Assembly: GCA_013816325.1 (NCBI GenBank)
Contig: JACDEP010000015.1
Coordinates: forward strand, 1 to 18,087
Direction: 5' to 3'
From: Methylotenera sp.
GTDB taxonomy: Bacteria; Pseudomonadota; Gammaproteobacteria; Burkholderiales; Methylophilaceae
DNA length: 18,087 nucleotides
Shown: positions 15,492 through 18,087 of the stretch, in pieces
How positions within the stretch are numbered: position 1 is the stretch's first letter
Layout of the letters: each line of letters starts with the position of its first letter
Notes under the pieces: model-generated
Told to the model about the DNA's origin: nothing
The model's input: the letters and a program-made list of their open reading frames with translations, nothing else
The model's database searches: none
Program-made: the position numbers and the translations under genes

Positions 15492-17171
15492 GTGGCGACT
15501 GATTTTATTGCTAAATCAAAAAAAGAATTAGGCTTTAGTGATAATAAGTTAATTCCTATCGAGTCCATCAAAGCCATTGAAATCGAAAATTTCAGGTCTT
15601 TTAAGAATAGAACTGTAGAGTTAGGTACCCAAATTACTGTATTAGTTGGCCGCAATGGCACAATGAAAACTTCCCTAATGGGACTAATCGCTCATCCATT
15701 TTCAAGTATCTCAAAAGATGCTTTCGGGGGTGAACTCAAAACAACATTGAAAGAAGTTTTTAGGCTCTCTGAAAAGTATGATGACAAATCCTACTCTTAT
15801 AAATTTGTAATTCAGTTAGTTGATAATGATACTTTTCTCTCTGAAGAAGTAAAAATTTATTACATTGCGAATAAAACCAATAGGCACCGAATTGTAGTGT
15901 CTGGATCAGAAAAAGGTGATGGTAACTTTACTTACAATACCTCTTTTCTAAACTTGAAAAGGCTTTTGCCATTAGTCGACACTATGGCTGCTCCAGATTT
16001 AGATGAATCATTGAAACTTAGTGCTGGGGAGCGTGAGCAGCAAATTGATTTTTATGAAACTGTATTACCTAGTACAGAATATAGCTTCTTTGCACCTATC
16101 CATGAGAAAGGGCTTAAAACTACCTTTGCCCCTACAGGGAAAAGTGCAAAATATGATTACGAGGCAATTTCATCAGGAGAAGATAATTTAGGTGCCATTT
16201 TCAATAGGTTAGTTGGTTTTCAAAGAGCTTTTACCAAGGGGCAAGAGCAAGGTAATGGGGTATTTTGCATTGATGAATTTGAAAGTAGCCTACATCCGGT
16301 TGCGCAATTAAGATTATTTGATTACTTATACAGATGGGCTGATCAATATAAAGTTCAGGTTGTTATTACGACTCGCTCCCTTCATCTTATTCAGAACCTT
16401 TATTTCAAACATAAAAGCAATTTAGATGCTAAACGAATAATTTTAAACTTTGTAAGCTGCGCTTCTGCTGGTAATGATAAGAATTACCAAATTTTACAAA
16501 ACCCTGAATATCAACTCGCATATAAAGAATTAACTTTAGAAACGCCAGTGAGTGTTTTGGAGTCACAAAAAATCGATATCTTTTGTGAAGATGATCTGGC
16601 TATAAGCTATATCAAAAAATTAGTTAAAAAAAGAGAGATTCTAAAGCTAGTATCATTTCACAGTAATTTAAACCAAGATTCAGCAAATAATGGTACGTCA
16701 TATACTTCATTGTCTAATTTGTGCAAAAACTTCTCTCTTTTATTGCAATATTCATTTGTTATTTTTGACGCTGATGTTGGAGTAGAAGTGACAAATGGCA
16801 TAAAAGACAAGTCGACTTACTTAGTGCTTCCAGACACAGAAAACTTAGCAATAGAGCGTCGCATTATATGTTTTATATTAGAGCTCGAAAACGACAGCCT
16901 ATTCTTTCAGAAGTTTAATGAAAAGACTTGGTTTTTAGATCAAATGAAACTGGCAGGTATTAAAAGATTAACAGTTAACAATGTTAAAAATGAAAAGGTA
17001 GTTAAAATTGACCATTGTAAAAAATGGGTGAATGCTGACTTAGCAAGATTCAAACAGTATTTATCTTATTACTGTGATTACCTAGAAGGTAGAGAGCAGT
17101 TCGTTAAGTTATTTATAAAGAAAATTAATTTAGTTAATAAAAGAAAAGGCCTACCCCTGTTAAGTGAGTAA
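15492..17171 (+). CDS. OLD-like ATPase with C-terminal TOPRIM-like domain
   Basis: This 559-residue protein starts with an ABC/SMC-type ATPase of the AAA_15/AAA_21 kind. The N-terminal IKAIEIENFRSFKNRTVEL segment precedes the Walker A motif G53-R-N-G-T-M-K59-T60. The ABC signature-like SSGED is at 227-231 and Walker B GVFCIDEFESSLHP has D261/E262. The switch position reads TTRS (293-296) instead of the usual THS. The C-terminal third has a TOPRIM-like pattern: Glu366 in DIFCEDDLA and the acidic pair D426-A-D428 in VIFDADVG. This order matches OLD-family nucleases, including GajA-type and PARIS-like fused proteins, which act in phage defence by DNA or RNA cleavage. I cannot place it in a named subfamily. 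GTG start with strong ribosome site. The gene is intact and AT-rich, next to a broken nuclease-like gene and a methyltransferase. Confidence 0.82.
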   Translation: MATDFIAKSKKELGFSDNKLIPIESIKAIEIENFRSFKNRTVELGTQITVLVGRNGTMKTSLMGLIAHPFSSISKDAFGGELKTTLKEVFRLSEKYDDKSYSYKFVIQLVDNDTFLSEEVKIYYIANKTNRHRIVVSGSEKGDGNFTYNTSFLNLKRLLPLVDTMAAPDLDESLKLSAGEREQQIDFYETVLPSTEYSFFAPIHEKGLKTTFAPTGKSAKYDYEAISSGEDNLGAIFNRLVGFQRAFTKGQEQGNGVFCIDEFESSLHPVAQLRLFDYLYRWADQYKVQVVITTRSLHLIQNLYFKHKSNLDAKRIILNFVSCASAGNDKNYQILQNPEYQLAYKELTLETPVSVLESQKIDIFCEDDLAISYIKKLVKKREILKLVSFHSNLNQDSANNGTSYTSLSNLCKNFSLLLQYSFVIFDADVGVEVTNGIKDKSTYLVLPDTENLAIERRIICFILELENDSLFFQKFNEKTWFLDQMKLAGIKRLTVNNVKNEKVVKIDHCKKWVNADLARFKQYLSYYCDYLEGREQFVKLFIKKINLVNKRKGLPLLSE

Positions 17172-17266
17172 AACAAAAAAGCCCATTAATTAGTTAGCTT
17201 ATTGCATTTTTAAAGTACCTCTACAATCTAAGGTAGATATGAATATATGCCTTACTAGTAAATAAT

Positions 17267-17578
17267 TTAGACTTTTAAATATACAGCAAAGGGAGAGTTC
17301 TGGCGTAGGCGTATGGAAGCAGGAGTCATGTCTTCTAATATTTCAGCAGCTTTTATGGGGTTCTCTAACAACACTTCCCATTCTTGAATAAAGTCGTAGC
17401 TACACAACTGATTATCACGCCACTTTGCTATCTGCGCTTTTGCTTTGTTGATTAGGTCTTTGCTGGCATTCGCATCCCTCAACATATTAGCAACTACAGC
17501 ATGAGCTTCTAGGCGATGAAGCTCTATATTAGATTGAGCTAAACGAGCTTGATGGCGTTGATTTAAAATGGATTTCAT
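17267..17578 (-). CDS. Small conserved hypothetical protein (103 residues)
   Basis: This soluble, mostly helical protein has a basic N terminus (MKSILNQRHQARLAQ), a middle helix KDLINKAKAQIAKWRDN, then LCSYDFIQEWEVLL and a C-terminal RLRQNSPFAVYL. The pattern 'W...LCS.DYI..W..IL ... LRQNSPF' recalls a small hypothetical protein common in betaproteobacteria, so I take it as real, but no function is known to me. No signal peptide or membrane segment is visible. The ATG start lacks a clear ribosome site. It is convergent with the ATPase gene. It lies downstream of the pbpG terminator on the same strand, so it probably has its own promoter. It seems to belong to the ordinary chromosome rather than the AT-rich block. 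Confidence 0.7.
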   Translation of the reverse strand: MKSILNQRHQARLAQSNIELHRLEAHAVVANMLRDANASKDLINKAKAQIAKWRDNQLCSYDFIQEWEVLLENPIKAAEILEDMTPASIRLRQNSPFAVYLKV

Positions 17579-17669
17579 GATGTTAAATTAAATAGGTATA
17601 GCCTCTTTGTCAACAAAAATCACATACTCATTGCTTTGGGGCAACAGATGGGTAAAAGCGTTATCAATA

Positions 17670-17697
17670 AAAAAAGCGGCTTATAGCCGCTTTTTTG
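17670..17697. terminator. Intrinsic terminator of pbpG-like gene
   Basis: GCGGC (17676-17680) pairs with GCCGC (17686-17690) around a TTATA loop. The stem is extended by an A run on one side and a T run on the other, giving about ten pairs and T tracts on both strands. It lies 30 to 55 bases past the stop codon of the minus-strand endopeptidase gene. Confidence 0.9.
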
Positions 17698-17702
17698 TTT
17701 AA

Positions 17703-17723
17703 TTAATGTTTAATGTTTAATGT
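17703..17723. repeat. Three tandem copies of a 7-bp repeat
   Basis: TTAATGT occurs three times in perfect tandem, between the stop codon of the pbpG-like gene and its terminator. It is too short to suggest more than a simple-sequence repeat. Confidence 0.8.
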
Positions 17724-17725
17724 AT

Positions 17726-18087
17726 TTAACCACTGACATTTTCGCCTAATGATTTAGCATCATTATGCTCTATCCATTTACGAATACGGTTGGCATCACC
17801 AATACGAGTTTGTTTGCCCACGGAGTCAAGCAATACAATGATCATAGGTTGGCCTGATATTTCGGCTTGCATCACTAAACAGCGTCCCGCCTCGTTAATA
17901 AAACCTGTCTTGGATAAGCCAATCACCCAATCGCTGCCCCGTACCAGTGAATTAGTATTCACGAAACTTGTAGGCCTATTTCTTCCGAAAAACGTAATAT
18001 CTTGTGAAGCAGTCGTAGTAACTTGCCGTATCTCAGGATAGCGATAAGCAGCATTCACCATTTTAGCCAAGTCTTCCGCAGTAGACA
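17726..18087 (-). CDS. pbpG: D-alanyl-D-alanine endopeptidase (PBP7/PbpG family), C-terminal part
   Basis: This is a periplasmic serine peptidase that cleaves D-Ala cross-links in peptidoglycan. Only the end of the gene is inside the window; the frame stays open to the right edge (STAEDLAKMVNAAYRYPEI and onward), so the active-site SxxK and SxN lie outside. The visible part has the third penicillin-binding motif, KTG, in SKTGFINEAGRC, followed by the beta-strand segments CLVMQAEISGQPMIIVLLDS and an RIRKWIEH helix. The KTG context and the short tail without a C-terminal membrane anchor favour PbpG over DacA/DacC carboxypeptidases. The stop codon is TAA at 17726-17728, followed by a strong terminator. 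Confidence 0.85.
   Translation of the reverse strand, partial: STAEDLAKMVNAAYRYPEIRQVTTTASQDITFFGRNRPTSFVNTNSLVRGSDWVIGLSKTGFINEAGRCLVMQAEISGQPMIIVLLDSVGKQTRIGDANRIRKWIEHNDAKSLGENVSG

Noticed and set aside
12535..17266. A complete mobile element with integrase and attachment sites
   Set aside because: No integrase, transposase, tRNA-end duplication or long flanking direct repeat could be seen, so only an AT-rich accessory block is claimed.
1..18087. CRISPR array, rRNA or tRNA genes, riboswitch
   Set aside because: No regularly spaced repeats, no cloverleaf with CCA-proximal features, and no recognised riboswitch core were seen on either strand.

Overview
The window reads as a chromosomal segment of a betaproteobacterium with low-to-moderate GC. 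A methylotroph-type genome (Methylophilaceae or a relative) is my best guess. That rests on gene content and order: System II cytochrome c maturation genes (large ResB plus CcsB) beside a diheme cytochrome c4, with engB divergent from them; a MidA-type methyltransferase divergent from a pteridine-reductase-like SDR that overlaps ttcA; and a long topA with a lysine/alanine tail. The family assignment is inference; no rRNA or other marker is present.

Layout. 1-735 is the C-terminal end of a sensor histidine kinase, closed by a shared hairpin terminator. 824-4796 (minus) holds cytochrome c4, resB and ccsB. These handle haem delivery, holocytochrome assembly and a periplasmic electron carrier. 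5075-5698 (plus) is engB, a ribosome-assembly GTPase. 5699-6036 has no convincing gene. 6037-7928 (minus) is a midA-like gene followed closely by trmB. A 174-bp divergent region with two inverted repeats leads to the plus-strand pair SDR/ttcA (8103-9766), then topA (9889-12534). All of these core genes are intact wherever fully contained.

From the end of topA to about 17170 the sequence becomes visibly more AT-rich (14 G+C of 60 at 13561-13620 against 27 of 60 at 8461-8520). It looks like an accessory, probably horizontally acquired, cargo block inserted between topA and the cell-wall gene pbpG. It contains: a coiled-coil plus C-terminal HTH-like hypothetical gene broken by one frameshift; an intact D12-class adenine-N6 DNA methyltransferase; a DUF4365-type (restriction-nuclease-like) gene broken by two frameshifts; and an intact 559-residue ATPase with a C-terminal TOPRIM-like region resembling OLD-family nucleases. 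No integrase, transposase or attachment site is visible. Methyltransferase, nuclease-like protein and ATPase/TOPRIM protein together suggest a decaying or switchable DNA-modification/defence module. This is the most interesting part of the window, but its function is inference.

The right end (17267-18087, minus) returns to ordinary chromosome: a small conserved hypothetical gene and the C-terminal part of a D-Ala-D-Ala endopeptidase (PbpG family) with its own hairpin terminator.
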